DNA of 29,879 bases from a virus: the IMG/VR virus record IMGVR_UViG_3300048837_000288, positions 1 to 29,879 of that record; one strand, 5' to 3'. The notes below the pieces were generated by a model that was not told the DNA's origin, searched no databases, and was given only the letters and a program-made list of their open reading frames with translations. This document shows, piece by piece, positions 1-7,580 of this stretch (positions within the stretch are counted from its first letter, which is position 1; every line of letters begins with the position of its first letter). The translations under genes and the position numbers were made by a program.

Positions 1-141
1 CGTCTTACCGGCAGGCGCACCCGCGAGGGTGATCGTGTTGGTCGCGGTGCGGCGTCCGGTCAGCATCTTGCGCCAGCCCTTGAAGACTTCGGCATGTGCG
101 AACTCGCGCAGCGCGCGAATGACTTCGGCTTGTGATGTCAC
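1..141 (-). CDS. Unknown protein, N-terminal part only (runs off left edge)
   Basis: This is a 47-codon open frame that begins with GTG and continues past the left edge. The GTG overlaps the TGA stop of the upstream tail-tip gene in a GTGA arrangement, the coupling seen at many junctions in this window, and that is the main reason to believe it. The visible residues begin MTSQAEVIRALREF and continue to a Gly/Ala/Pro-rich stretch ending GKT at the edge. No family is recognisable from so little sequence. Its position after the tail-tip gene suggests a tail fibre, tail accessory or lysis gene, but this is inference only. A Shine-Dalgarno site is not obvious, so translation probably depends on coupling. 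Confidence 0.55.
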   Translation of the reverse strand, partial: MTSQAEVIRALREFAHAEVFKGWRKMLTGRRTATNTITLAGAPAGKT

Positions 142-3100
142 GTCTTTGGTATCCAATCCGTCAAGTCAAACTCACCAATCAGCACGTTATGCGGTGCGGT
201 CACTTGCGCCCACGCTGCGCCGCGATTGGTCGTCCAGCGCACGATGTTGTCCCCCCACCAAAGCGCGATGTCGGGGGATGTCCCCCACCCATTGACTCCT
301 TGATAGGTGGGATTGCCAGTTGTCGGGAAGGGGATGATGTTGAGCGGCGCATCTGTAGCTGTATTGCCCGTAAAGAGACTTACCCAACCGTCCGTCGTGC
401 TGGCGACCCGCGCATAGGTGTTGTCGCCGGCGACCATGTAGCTGTAAGCAGAGTCGGGCGTGTAACTCGCGACCGCGCACACCGGGATACGCGGGCGCAT
501 CAGGAAAGCATTGTATTGTCGAGAGTAAGCGACGCTGCTGCCGCCGTTCTCGCTGATCCACGAACTCGTCGCTGGCCCTGCGTCGCCTTCGCTGAAGTGC
601 CACCACAGCACTTGATTGGCGTCATTGGCGTTTGGAGCACCGCCGGTCTTGGTGTACGGCAGGTGCATGTAGGCTTCGTAGTTGCCGATGTTGGCCGAGT
701 AGTTTAGGTTCGGTAGCAGTGTCCAAGTCATCCCCCAATCGGTTGACTTGAAGATGCGCCACTGCGTTGGAAAGCCCCACGTCGCGCCCTGAATGCGATA
801 GGCCAGATACAGATAGCCGTTATTGGCTGCGCTGCTGTTGCGCTGGCTAATAACAAATGAACTCACGCCGGAAGTGGGATTCCCGGTCGCATTCGGAGTA
901 AAATCAGTCACGTTCCACGTCGCGCCGTTGTCGAACGAACAGGCGAACTTGTCCCCGCTGCTGACCGCGAGGTAACCCTTCTTGTTGATGCTTGTCTGGA
1001 TGCGCCCGCGCGTGATATTGGCATCCCCGAAGATGTCGGTCGGGCTTGCCAGCATCGAGAACGCCGCGCTGCCACCCCACACATCGTCGCATTTCCATAG
1101 GCCGTCGGCGCTCATGACAAAGCGCCGCGCATAGTCGAAACGGTCGGGCGCACCGTCATACTGCGTGCCGGTGATGTCCGCGCCGATGTTCTCAAAGTTT
1201 GCCGTGCCGGTCGTGAAGTCAAACAGCGTCGAGCGTGAGAAGTAGCCCGCCGTTGGCGCTTGCAGCAGCATCTTCAGCGGGATTGCTCCCGGCGGCGGCG
1301 TGAGCAGCGAACTCACGCCCGGCGTCTCGTAACTGAATGTCGGCAGGTAAAAGTCGAGATTGAACTCGTAATCGCTCGTCGGGTCGCTCGGCGGGATGTA
1401 CGTCACACCTGCCGCGCCGTTCGTCGCCGTCCGCAGCGTCCAGACACACTGTGCGCTGCCGTCATCGGCCAGTTCGAGCCGGCTGGAACGCAGCACGAAC
1501 AGGTGACCGCTCAAGTCCAACCCGCGCAGCGCCGTCGTCAGGCTGACCGCGATGTACTCGTCGTAAAAGTCCGCGACGTGGTAGCTGCCGGGCAGCGTGA
1601 GTTCGAGGTCGAGCGCCGTCTGCAGCACGCCGTTCGCGTCGGTGTAGATGCCGTCCGCAGCCGCGCCGCGCCGTCCGCAGCGCTCATTGAGGTCAGTCTG
1701 CGAGGCCGCGATCAGGCGCTCTGCCGTCACGCTCTGATTACCCTGCCCAGGCGCAAGGCCCGGCCAGCGCGAGAACATCGGCGTCGCGGTGCTGCCGCCG
1801 GTGAAGCCGCGCGCTTCGAGTAGTTCGACGGGTCGCCAATGCTCGCGCGTGTACTGCCAGTCGATGATGTCCGCTGTCGTCAGCGTGATCGTCGTGGTCG
1901 CGGCAGCGCGTGAGCCGACTGCGAGTAGCTCCGGCTTGGTGTGCAGGCTGAAGCGGCCCGTGCGGTCGCACGTGATGCGTGCGTCGGTGCCGTCCGCTAG
2001 TTCGCGCATCTGCGCCAGCGGGTTCGACTTTTGAATGAAAAGCTGCGGGTACGTGTAGCTGACATAACTCGCATCCGTCACCAGATCGAAGCCCGCTTCG
2101 GTCGCGTTACTGTAGAACTGCCACAACTGCCGGATGCCGCGCTCGGTGGAGAGCGTCTTCATGCCGTCCCATGAGTCGGGCGTCGCTTCGCTCGTCATGA
2201 CCTTCGAGTAGCCGACGAGTTCCGCCAGCCGCGCCATCGGGGAGATGACTTCGAAGCGCAGCCCTTCCACGCCGCTGTCGGCATCAAATGAGCCTTCTTC
2301 GCGCCGAATGTAACCGACGCCGAGGATGTGCGAGCGTCCGCTGCTTTTCGCGCCGAACGCCTGCCGCGTCCCGTTCACCCACTGTTCCACCCACAGCACG
2401 CAGAACGCGCCATCAGGGATGTCGGTCAGCGCGGCATCGTCAAACACGCGCACGCTGAAGCTGTGGCCGTTTTCTTCGTCGCCGCCGACGTCCTCGACCA
2501 CGATCTCGTAGGGCGGATTAGCCGCGTCATGGACGATCAGCGGCACGTACTGCACCGTTGATTTAGAGTTGTCGTCATCGGTCACGGTATGCGCGACGAG
2601 GTACTCGCCCGCGTCCGCTGCGGTCACGTTCACGTCCGCGACGTTGGTCGCGTCGGCGGTCAGCCCTGCAGGAAATGACCACGCATGAGACAGCGGCCCG
2701 TTGCTGTCGGGGTCGACGTAATCCGACGCGCTTCCGGTGAACGGGATCGGCGTCATGTCGTCCCAGCCGGCCCACGCGCCGCCCGAACACGCCAGCGGCG
2801 GCGGATTGCTGCCCTGATCGCTGTAGGCGATGTCATCGGGCGCAAAGTCGAGCGTCGCGCTCACCAGCTTGTCCGAGAGGCGCACGTCGGCATAGACGCG
2901 CACCACGTCGCCGCTGACGATCTTGGCGATGCCGGCGCTGTGTTCGCGGATCGGGAGCGACGTCGCGCTGATCGTGCCGGCGTAGCGCACGCGCGTGCGG
3001 CCCTTGAAGTCGCCGCCGCTGCTGTACACGTCGACGCGGTAGCCGGCCTTGACGTCGGCAGAATCGCCGCTGACGGTCGTTACGACGAGCGTCTTGGCCT

Positions 3101-3224
3101 GATCTGCCGGCGTGGTGTCCACCGTCGCGCTGAAGACTTCAGCACCGCTATACACGGAGAGATAGGCGCGCAGCGCATGATTGGACGCACGCAGCGCCGC
3201 CAGATTTGCGGACTGATCAGGCAT
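138..3224 (-). CDS. Tail-tip / receptor-binding protein with PKD-like and Asp-box-like regions
   Basis: A 1028-residue virion protein, probably at the distal tail where it contacts the host. Its ATG overlaps the stop of the Dit-like gene by 8 bases, and tape measure, Dit and tail-associated protein in that order is typical of siphoviruses. Residues about 145-220 resemble a PKD/Ig-like beta domain (HAWSF, then a VTVTAADAGEY-like pattern followed by VTDDD). The middle (about 340-560) looks like a tail-associated lysin or baseplate-hub scaffold. The last 350 residues contain Asp-box-like turns of the S-x-D-x-G-x-T-W type: SFDNGATW near 766, STDWGMTW near 830 and a weaker TNRGAAW near 999. This suggests a BNR/sialidase-like beta-propeller. 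No sialidase catalytic arginines were identified, so glycan binding is as likely as cleavage. Role as host-range determinant is inferred. Confidence 0.8.
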   Translation of the reverse strand: MPDQSANLAALRASNHALRAYLSVYSGAEVFSATVDTTPADQAKTLVVTTVSGDSADVKAGYRVDVYSSGGDFKGRTRVRYAGTISATSLPIREHSAGIAKIVSGDVVRVYADVRLSDKLVSATLDFAPDDIAYSDQGSNPPPLACSGGAWAGWDDMTPIPFTGSASDYVDPDSNGPLSHAWSFPAGLTADATNVADVNVTAADAGEYLVAHTVTDDDNSKSTVQYVPLIVHDAANPPYEIVVEDVGGDEENGHSFSVRVFDDAALTDIPDGAFCVLWVEQWVNGTRQAFGAKSSGRSHILGVGYIRREEGSFDADSGVEGLRFEVISPMARLAELVGYSKVMTSEATPDSWDGMKTLSTERGIRQLWQFYSNATEAGFDLVTDASYVSYTYPQLFIQKSNPLAQMRELADGTDARITCDRTGRFSLHTKPELLAVGSRAAATTTITLTTADIIDWQYTREHWRPVELLEARGFTGGSTATPMFSRWPGLAPGQGNQSVTAERLIAASQTDLNERCGRRGAAADGIYTDANGVLQTALDLELTLPGSYHVADFYDEYIAVSLTTALRGLDLSGHLFVLRSSRLELADDGSAQCVWTLRTATNGAAGVTYIPPSDPTSDYEFNLDFYLPTFSYETPGVSSLLTPPPGAIPLKMLLQAPTAGYFSRSTLFDFTTGTANFENIGADITGTQYDGAPDRFDYARRFVMSADGLWKCDDVWGGSAAFSMLASPTDIFGDANITRGRIQTSINKKGYLAVSSGDKFACSFDNGATWNVTDFTPNATGNPTSGVSSFVISQRNSSAANNGYLYLAYRIQGATWGFPTQWRIFKSTDWGMTWTLLPNLNYSANIGNYEAYMHLPYTKTGGAPNANDANQVLWWHFSEGDAGPATSSWISENGGSSVAYSRQYNAFLMRPRIPVCAVASYTPDSAYSYMVAGDNTYARVASTTDGWVSLFTGNTATDAPLNIIPFPTTGNPTYQGVNGWGTSPDIALWWGDNIVRWTTNRGAAWAQVTAPHNVLIGEFDLTDWIPKT

Positions 3225-3903
3225 TGATGCTCACCCATCCCGTTCCATTCGAGATCACGTCTAAGCGCCCGTAGAGCGCGGTCACGGCCTTGTTCGCGTT
3301 CCCATCGACGGTTTCCGCGCCCGATCCATCGAGCGTGACCGTATTGCCCGCCGCCGTCTTGACGACGCTGTAGACGGTATTAGTCGTCACGGTTGCTGCC
3401 GCCGGCAGGGTCACGGTCACGTTGCCGCCGGTCGTGTCGACGTAGACCAGCCGGTCGGCGGTCGTGATCGTGTAGGCGCTCGTCTTGGTCACGCTCTGAA
3501 GCCGCAGGTTGGTGAACAGCACGCCGATGTCGCGCAGCCAGCCGCCGACCGTCACGCGCACGCTTTCGCGCGGGTAGGGCCGGCTGATGTACGCGAAGAA
3601 TGGACTGTAATGCCCTGTCTCATCGATGGTCGAGATGTAGACGCCGCGCGACTGCGCCGTGTAGTGCGCGCCGGTCGCGTTCAGGATAAAGGCGTCATAG
3701 TCGGAGCGGCTGGCAAGGTCGAGCGTCCACGAGTGCGACGCGAAACCGTCGCGCCGCGTCGCGCCGCTGGCGAGCGCCGTCAGCGTGCCGCCCAACAGCG
3801 GAGCCGGCCCGTTCTCAAGGATGTGCGGCGGCACGGTCAGCCACGTTTCCACGTTCGCCATTCCAGCGAGTGTCGTGCCGATTGCGAAGTAAGCGTTCGT
3901 CAT
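3217..3903 (-). CDS. Distal tail (Dit-like) protein with fibre-type C-terminal domain
   Basis: A 228-residue protein between the tape measure and tail-tip genes, the position of the distal tail protein that forms the hub of a siphovirus baseplate. The N-terminal part (about 1-130) has the beta-rich pattern of minor tail proteins (GWLRDIGVLFTNLRL at its end). The C-terminal part (about 135-228) is a Thr/Val-rich beta domain with the pattern VTLPAA, VVKTAAGNTVTLDGSG and GTGWVSI, often seen at the ends of phage tail fibres and head fibres. The ATG start has GGAATC about 9 bases upstream. Assignment of the first half as Dit rests mainly on gene order. It overlaps the next gene by 8 bases. Confidence 0.6.
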   Translation of the reverse strand: MTNAYFAIGTTLAGMANVETWLTVPPHILENGPAPLLGGTLTALASGATRRDGFASHSWTLDLASRSDYDAFILNATGAHYTAQSRGVYISTIDETGHYSPFFAYISRPYPRESVRVTVGGWLRDIGVLFTNLRLQSVTKTSAYTITTADRLVYVDTTGGNVTVTLPAAATVTTNTVYSVVKTAAGNTVTLDGSGAETVDGNANKAVTALYGRLDVISNGTGWVSINA

Positions 3904-3923
3904 GGGCGCTGATTCCCTAGCCG

Positions 3924-3932
3924 TGTTAAGAT
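3924..3932 (+). promoter_or_regulatory. Possible extended -10 promoter for the plus-strand membrane protein
   Basis: The plus strand reads TG-T-TAAGAT, an extended -10 (TGnTATAAT-like) element about 20 bases upstream of the small plus-strand gene at 3953. No convincing -35 box lies 16-18 bases upstream, as expected when an extended -10 compensates. It lies just upstream of the start of the divergently read Dit-like gene. Weak evidence; it is listed because the gene downstream runs against all neighbours and needs its own transcription. Confidence 0.3.
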
Positions 3933-3952
3933 GTGCAAAAAGGAGTGTTGAG

Positions 3953-4129
3953 ATGCGCTACTTAGCCGTGACGTGTTTCGTGTTCGGCGTCGTGGTCGTG
4001 GTCTTCGGCTTCGCGTTCAGTTCCCCGATGACCAACCTGCTGCTCGGCGCGATTGCCTTGTTTGCGCTCGGCGGCGGGATTGCCATGCTGTGGGTCGGTG
4101 AACTGCTGCGGACGCGCTTCAAGCAGTAG
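3953..4129 (+). CDS. Small two-helix membrane protein, opposite strand to tail genes
   Basis: A 58-residue protein on the strand opposite to the surrounding tail genes. The longer upstream frame can be trimmed to the ATG at 3953, because AGGAG lies 7 bases upstream of it. Two hydrophobic segments are clear: residues about 3-22 (LAVTCFVFGVVVVVFGFAF) and about 27-48 (NLLLGAIALFALGGGIAMLWV). The sequence then ends in a basic tail (RTRFKQ), a layout that fits a cytoplasmic C-terminus. It sits between the divergent Dit-like gene and the convergent tape measure gene, whose stop is 3 bases away. Independent orientation and its own RBS suggest a moron-type gene. Candidate roles are superinfection exclusion, holin-like activity or host membrane modulation. 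No family recognised. Confidence 0.65.
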   Translation: MRYLAVTCFVFGVVVVVFGFAFSSPMTNLLLGAIALFALGGGIAMLWVGELLRTRFKQ

Positions 4130-4132
4130 GCG

Positions 4133-6664
4133 CTAGTCCGGCACGCCCGCCTTCTTCAGCGTGTCATACAGGCGCGCGTCGACCGTCTGCACGATCTGGC
4201 GCGCGTTCATGCCCGCCGTGACGGGGATGTTAATCGTCATGCCGCCGCCGGCCATCGCGCGGGATTGTTCGTTGGAGTAGACACGCGCCGGAGACATGAA
4301 ACGCGCGAGTTCCGGCCCGTTCTCACCGACCAGCACCGTGCTGCCCACCGGCGGATAGCCGCCGCTGGCGTACTTCTTGATGTTCGGCTGCGTGTACAGG
4401 TTGGCAAGCTGCGTCGTGCGTGCGGCTTGGACTTGGATGCCGCTGATGCTGGCGACGGTGCGCGCCGCGAGGTTGTAGGTTGCGGCCCAGAACTGATTCT
4501 GAAGCCCATACTGTGCGAACAGCGCGGATTGAAGCTGCTGCAGTTCGGCGTTGTACGCCTGCCCGCGCAGCGCGATCTCGGCCTGCGCCTTCTGCACTTC
4601 CATCGTGATCGCCCGCTGCGCCGCCTGTTGTGCCGTCCGCAGTTGGTCGCTGTAGCGCTTCTCAATGACCTTGAGCTGTTCGCCTTCGCGCTTCTGGATT
4701 TCCTTGACGCGCTTGGCGTTAGCCTTCTGTTCTTCGGCCAGTTCTTCGTCGCGCTGCTGCTGCGCCATGAACGCGGCCAGCGCGTCGCGGTTCGCCACCG
4801 CATTGGCAATCGTCGAGTTCGCGCGCGTGATGATCCGGCGCAGGTTGTCCTGGTGCTGCGCTTCCTGATCTTCGCGCTCGGCCTGCGCCTTGTCGCGTGC
4901 TTCGGTCAGCGCCTCGGCGCGTGTGCGCTCGGCTTCGAGTTCCTTGTCGGCCAGATCAGCGCGGATGTCCGCAATCTTCTTGTCGCGGTCGGCGCGGATT
5001 TTGGCGACATCTTCGCGCAAGGATTGAGACAGCGCTTCGGTTTCTTCCCTGAATTGGCGCAAGGCAACCTTTGGCCGGATGCCTTCAAGTTGTGCGAGTT
5101 CGCCGTTAATTTCCGCCAGTCGCGCGGTGTAGCGGTTGAGCGCGTCCGCGCCTTCGTCTGATGCCTCGGCCTGCGCCTTGAGCGCCGGCATGTTCCGCAT
5201 GATGGCCGCGCGCTCGTCATTGAGCGCGGTTACGCGGGTGTCGATCTGGTCAGCCGTGCCTTCGCGCATGAGTTCAGCCGCGCGCTGATCGGCGGTAATC
5301 CGGTCATCAATCGCGCTGACAATGTCGCGCATCGCTTCGGCTTCGCGCTCACGCTGCACCGCCAGCGGGTAATACGTCGCCAACAGGCTGTTGATGTCTT
5401 CCTTGTTCTCGTCAAGCTGCCGACGGTATTCGACAATCTTGTCGATAATGTCGGTAGGGATGTCGCCAGCAACCAGCGCCGTTCTTAGTGCCTGCTCGGA
5501 GTCTTGTCCTTCGCGCACGAACCGGCTGATGTCGCGGCTGATGTTGTCGAGCGTTGCGCCGAACGGACTAATTAGGCCGGCCATGCCCGCTTCAAAGGCC
5601 GCGTTGTCTTCCTGGTAGCGCCGGATGCGTTCTTGTATCTGCTGCGAACTCAGCCGCGAGAACTCGGCTTCTTGCGCGATGTTCTCACGCGCACGGTCAG
5701 CACCCATCAGGATCGCCTTCGTGCGCGCATCGGCAAGCTGGCGCTCATATTCCGCCATGTCATTCGCTGCGGTCGCGCCGTCCCGCAGTCCGCCTTCGAG
5801 CATTCTGAGCAGTGTATTCTGATTGAACAGTTCTTGACTGGCCGATGAAAGCGCAGCGCGATAATCATTCATGCCACCGACGTTAAATAGTTCGGTGATG
5901 CCACCAACCAGACTCGCAATGGCTGGCATTTCAGCGCGCGCTGCTGCGAAACTTTGGGTAACAATCTGATCAAGCGCGTCGTATTTCGCCTGTGCAATCT
6001 GGACTTCCAGTTCCTGCGCTTCGATGGCGGCTTCAAGCTGCTTGGTCGTCGACGTCGCCACCGCGCGGTAATACGCATCCTGCGCCGCAATAAACGCCTT
6101 AGCTGCCTGCTGTCCTGCCGCCAACTTCTGGTTCATGTCGTTGATCGCAATTGCGGCGATTGCCACCGCCGGTGCTGCGATTGCCGCGACAGTTCCAAGC
6201 GTCCCTAACGTCACGCCGACGCCGCCCAGTGACCGCGCCACCTTGCCGAGCATGTCGGTCGTTAGGCCGGTGCCAGGGATCGGGATTGACGGCATGGCAT
6301 ACAGGTTCTGCCCGATGCGTGACAGGCTGTTTGTGCCGGCGCGAGCGGTCGTGGCCGCTGCGCTTACTACGCTGCTGCTGACGTTGCTCGTGCGCGCGCC
6401 GGTTGCAGCGGTCGAGTTGACGCGCTCCAATTCCGTCCGCAGCTTTTCAATGTCAGATGTTGCGGTGCGGACATCGTCGCGCAGGTACTTGAAGCGTGTC
6501 CTGACGGCATTGACGCCGGCCTGCGTCCCCGCGCCGAAGCCGCCGAGCGCCGTCGAAAGCTGCTGCTGCTCACCCTTAAGATCGGCAATCGCGCGCTTTG
6601 ACGCCGCCACCGACGCCTGATCGACCGTGTACTTTAGGATTGTCTCTGCTACGCGGTTCGCCAT
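4133..6664 (-). CDS. Tail tape measure protein
   Basis: An 843-residue protein that sets tail length and takes part in DNA ejection. By the usual 0.15 nm per residue this predicts a tail of roughly 125 nm. The N-terminal region is helical with coiled-coil-like stretches. A hydrophobic Ala/Gly/Ile-rich segment lies near residues 130-175, and a very long charged coiled coil (KIRADRDKKIADIRADL and similar) lies near 530-720. The C-terminus carries the VGENGPELARF motif that is common in tape measure proteins, followed by a Gly-rich stretch. It comes 3 bases after the tail chaperone gene and precedes the Dit-like gene, the canonical position. The ATG start fits the junction, although its Shine-Dalgarno site is poor. 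Confidence 0.92.
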   Translation of the reverse strand: MANRVAETILKYTVDQASVAASKRAIADLKGEQQQLSTALGGFGAGTQAGVNAVRTRFKYLRDDVRTATSDIEKLRTELERVNSTAATGARTSNVSSSVVSAAATTARAGTNSLSRIGQNLYAMPSIPIPGTGLTTDMLGKVARSLGGVGVTLGTLGTVAAIAAPAVAIAAIAINDMNQKLAAGQQAAKAFIAAQDAYYRAVATSTTKQLEAAIEAQELEVQIAQAKYDALDQIVTQSFAAARAEMPAIASLVGGITELFNVGGMNDYRAALSSASQELFNQNTLLRMLEGGLRDGATAANDMAEYERQLADARTKAILMGADRARENIAQEAEFSRLSSQQIQERIRRYQEDNAAFEAGMAGLISPFGATLDNISRDISRFVREGQDSEQALRTALVAGDIPTDIIDKIVEYRRQLDENKEDINSLLATYYPLAVQREREAEAMRDIVSAIDDRITADQRAAELMREGTADQIDTRVTALNDERAAIMRNMPALKAQAEASDEGADALNRYTARLAEINGELAQLEGIRPKVALRQFREETEALSQSLREDVAKIRADRDKKIADIRADLADKELEAERTRAEALTEARDKAQAEREDQEAQHQDNLRRIITRANSTIANAVANRDALAAFMAQQQRDEELAEEQKANAKRVKEIQKREGEQLKVIEKRYSDQLRTAQQAAQRAITMEVQKAQAEIALRGQAYNAELQQLQSALFAQYGLQNQFWAATYNLAARTVASISGIQVQAARTTQLANLYTQPNIKKYASGGYPPVGSTVLVGENGPELARFMSPARVYSNEQSRAMAGGGMTINIPVTAGMNARQIVQTVDARLYDTLKKAGVPD

Positions 6665-6667
6665 GCG

Positions 6668-6943
6668 CTATTCTTTCAGGTAGTCGGGGCGCTTCGGGTA
6701 ATCTTCGGTGAATTTCAAGCCTTGATGCCAGCGGAACAGGTCTTGAACGTAATGCGCCGGCAGCTTCAGGACGTCGAGCGGGTTGGGGATATGCTTGAAG
6801 CCCGACATCTCCCACAGCATGTAGCACGTCCGCAGCAGCTTGATGTCGGTGCGGATTGCCGCGATGTTGGGTAGTTCGAGCGTCAGTTCCTGCGCCGCGG
6901 CCTTGAACTGTTCCTCGACGTCGCGCCGCCAGAGGTCGCGCAC
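6668..6943 (-). CDS. Tail assembly chaperone, downstream (T-like) part; possible frameshift extension
   Basis: A 91-residue frame (from a GTG at 6943) directly before the tape measure gene, where siphoviruses encode the second tail assembly chaperone, usually made by frameshifting from the first. The frame is -1 relative to the upstream chaperone gene. It stays open upstream of the GTG through the end of that gene, and protein-like sequence (QQYIDHV) precedes the GTG. No Shine-Dalgarno site is visible before the GTG. Together these favour a frameshifted fusion product over independent initiation. I could not find a classical XXXYYYZ heptamer; C-CCG-GAA near 6980 is the closest. The helical protein contains TDIKLLRTCYMLWEMSG. 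Function is inferred from position. Confidence 0.6.
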   Translation of the reverse strand: MRDLWRRDVEEQFKAAAQELTLELPNIAAIRTDIKLLRTCYMLWEMSGFKHIPNPLDVLKLPAHYVQDLFRWHQGLKFTEDYPKRPDYLKE

Positions 6944-6969
6944 GTGGTCGATGTACTGCTGGCGGCGCG

Positions 6970-7368
6970 TTACGCTTCCGGGTCGTCGCCGGCCCTTTCC
7001 GCGAACTCCGCATCTTCGATAGACGTGTCGCGCGTCTGCAGGTAGGCGTCGATGATCGCGCCGTAGACCTTGCCGCCGACCACCTGCGTGAACAGGTCGA
7101 AGTTGGCCGCCACGTTCGCGCCGCGCTCGCGGAAATAGGCCGCAAACGCTGCCACTTCCGCATCGGCGTCCTTCTTCGCCACCACGTCGACCGCCGAGCC
7201 TTCGACGATCAGGAAGATGTGATGAATGTCCTGCCAGTCCTCGCGCGGGGTCGCCTTCTCAAGCGCCGCCTGCGCCAAATCATTCCGCAGGGTCAGATAC
7301 GGCATCAACCACAGGGTCAGCTGCCCGTCGAGAACGTCCGCCCGTCGTGCGATGTCGCGTAGGTTCAT
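6970..7368 (-). CDS. Tail assembly chaperone (G-like)
   Basis: A 132-residue protein in the position of lambda gpG, between the tail tube and tape measure genes, predicted to chaperone the tape measure protein during tail assembly. It is mainly helical and ends in an acidic tail (TSIEDAEFAERAGDDPEA), which is typical of these chaperones before the frameshift site. The ATG start has AAGGA about 8 bases upstream and also AGGTGA immediately before it. The start overlaps the 3' end of the preceding gene by about 89 bases, which is unusual here. It is followed in the -1 frame by a second chaperone frame. The family call rests on gene order, size and composition rather than a recognised motif. Confidence 0.65.
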   Translation of the reverse strand: MNLRDIARRADVLDGQLTLWLMPYLTLRNDLAQAALEKATPREDWQDIHHIFLIVEGSAVDVVAKKDADAEVAAFAAYFRERGANVAANFDLFTQVVGGKVYGAIIDAYLQTRDTSIEDAEFAERAGDDPEA

Positions 7369-7570
7369 TCACCTGTTCCTTCAGCGCTTCGATCAGCGCT
7401 TCGAGTTCCGTAAAGGGGATCGGGTCATTGTCGATGACGGCAAAATAGCCGCCGCCGAGCTTGACCATAGCGGACACGGGGCGAACATAAGCCCGCCCCG
7501 TGATCGTGACAGCCGGCCAGCTTTCGACCGCGCCGTCCTGTCCAACCTTGCCCAACCGCTCGTCAATCAT
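7280..7570 (-). CDS. Unknown small protein between tail tube and tail chaperone genes
   Basis: A 96-residue frame that starts 10 bases after the tail tube gene. Residues 1-70 look like a compact protein (VKLGGGYFAVIDNDPIPFTELEALIEALKEQV). The last 25 residues are Arg/Thr/Ala-rich and lie entirely within the region that also encodes the start of the tail chaperone in another frame, so the tail may be an out-of-frame by-product of a lost earlier stop. No clear Shine-Dalgarno site precedes the ATG, so coupling with the tail tube gene is possible. No family is recognised. Its place in the tail module suggests a tail assembly role. Confidence 0.55.
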   Translation of the reverse strand: MIDERLGKVGQDGAVESWPAVTITGRAYVRPVSAMVKLGGGYFAVIDNDPIPFTELEALIEALKEQVNEPTRHRTTGGRSRRAADPVVDAVSDPAE

Positions 7571-7580
7571 GGCGTGTTAG

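Noticed and set aside
132-707. Long plus-strand frames over the tail-tip gene, and similar large frames opposite the tape measure, portal and helicase genes
   Set aside because: They are reverse-frame shadows of high-GC coding genes; composition is Arg/Ala/Val-rich and they lack ribosome binding sites and context.
6970-7020. Classical lambda-type GGGAAAG slippery site in the tail chaperone overlap
   Set aside because: GGAAAGG is present near 6998 but the frame of codons is G-GAA-AGG, which does not allow the usual tandem -1 slip.
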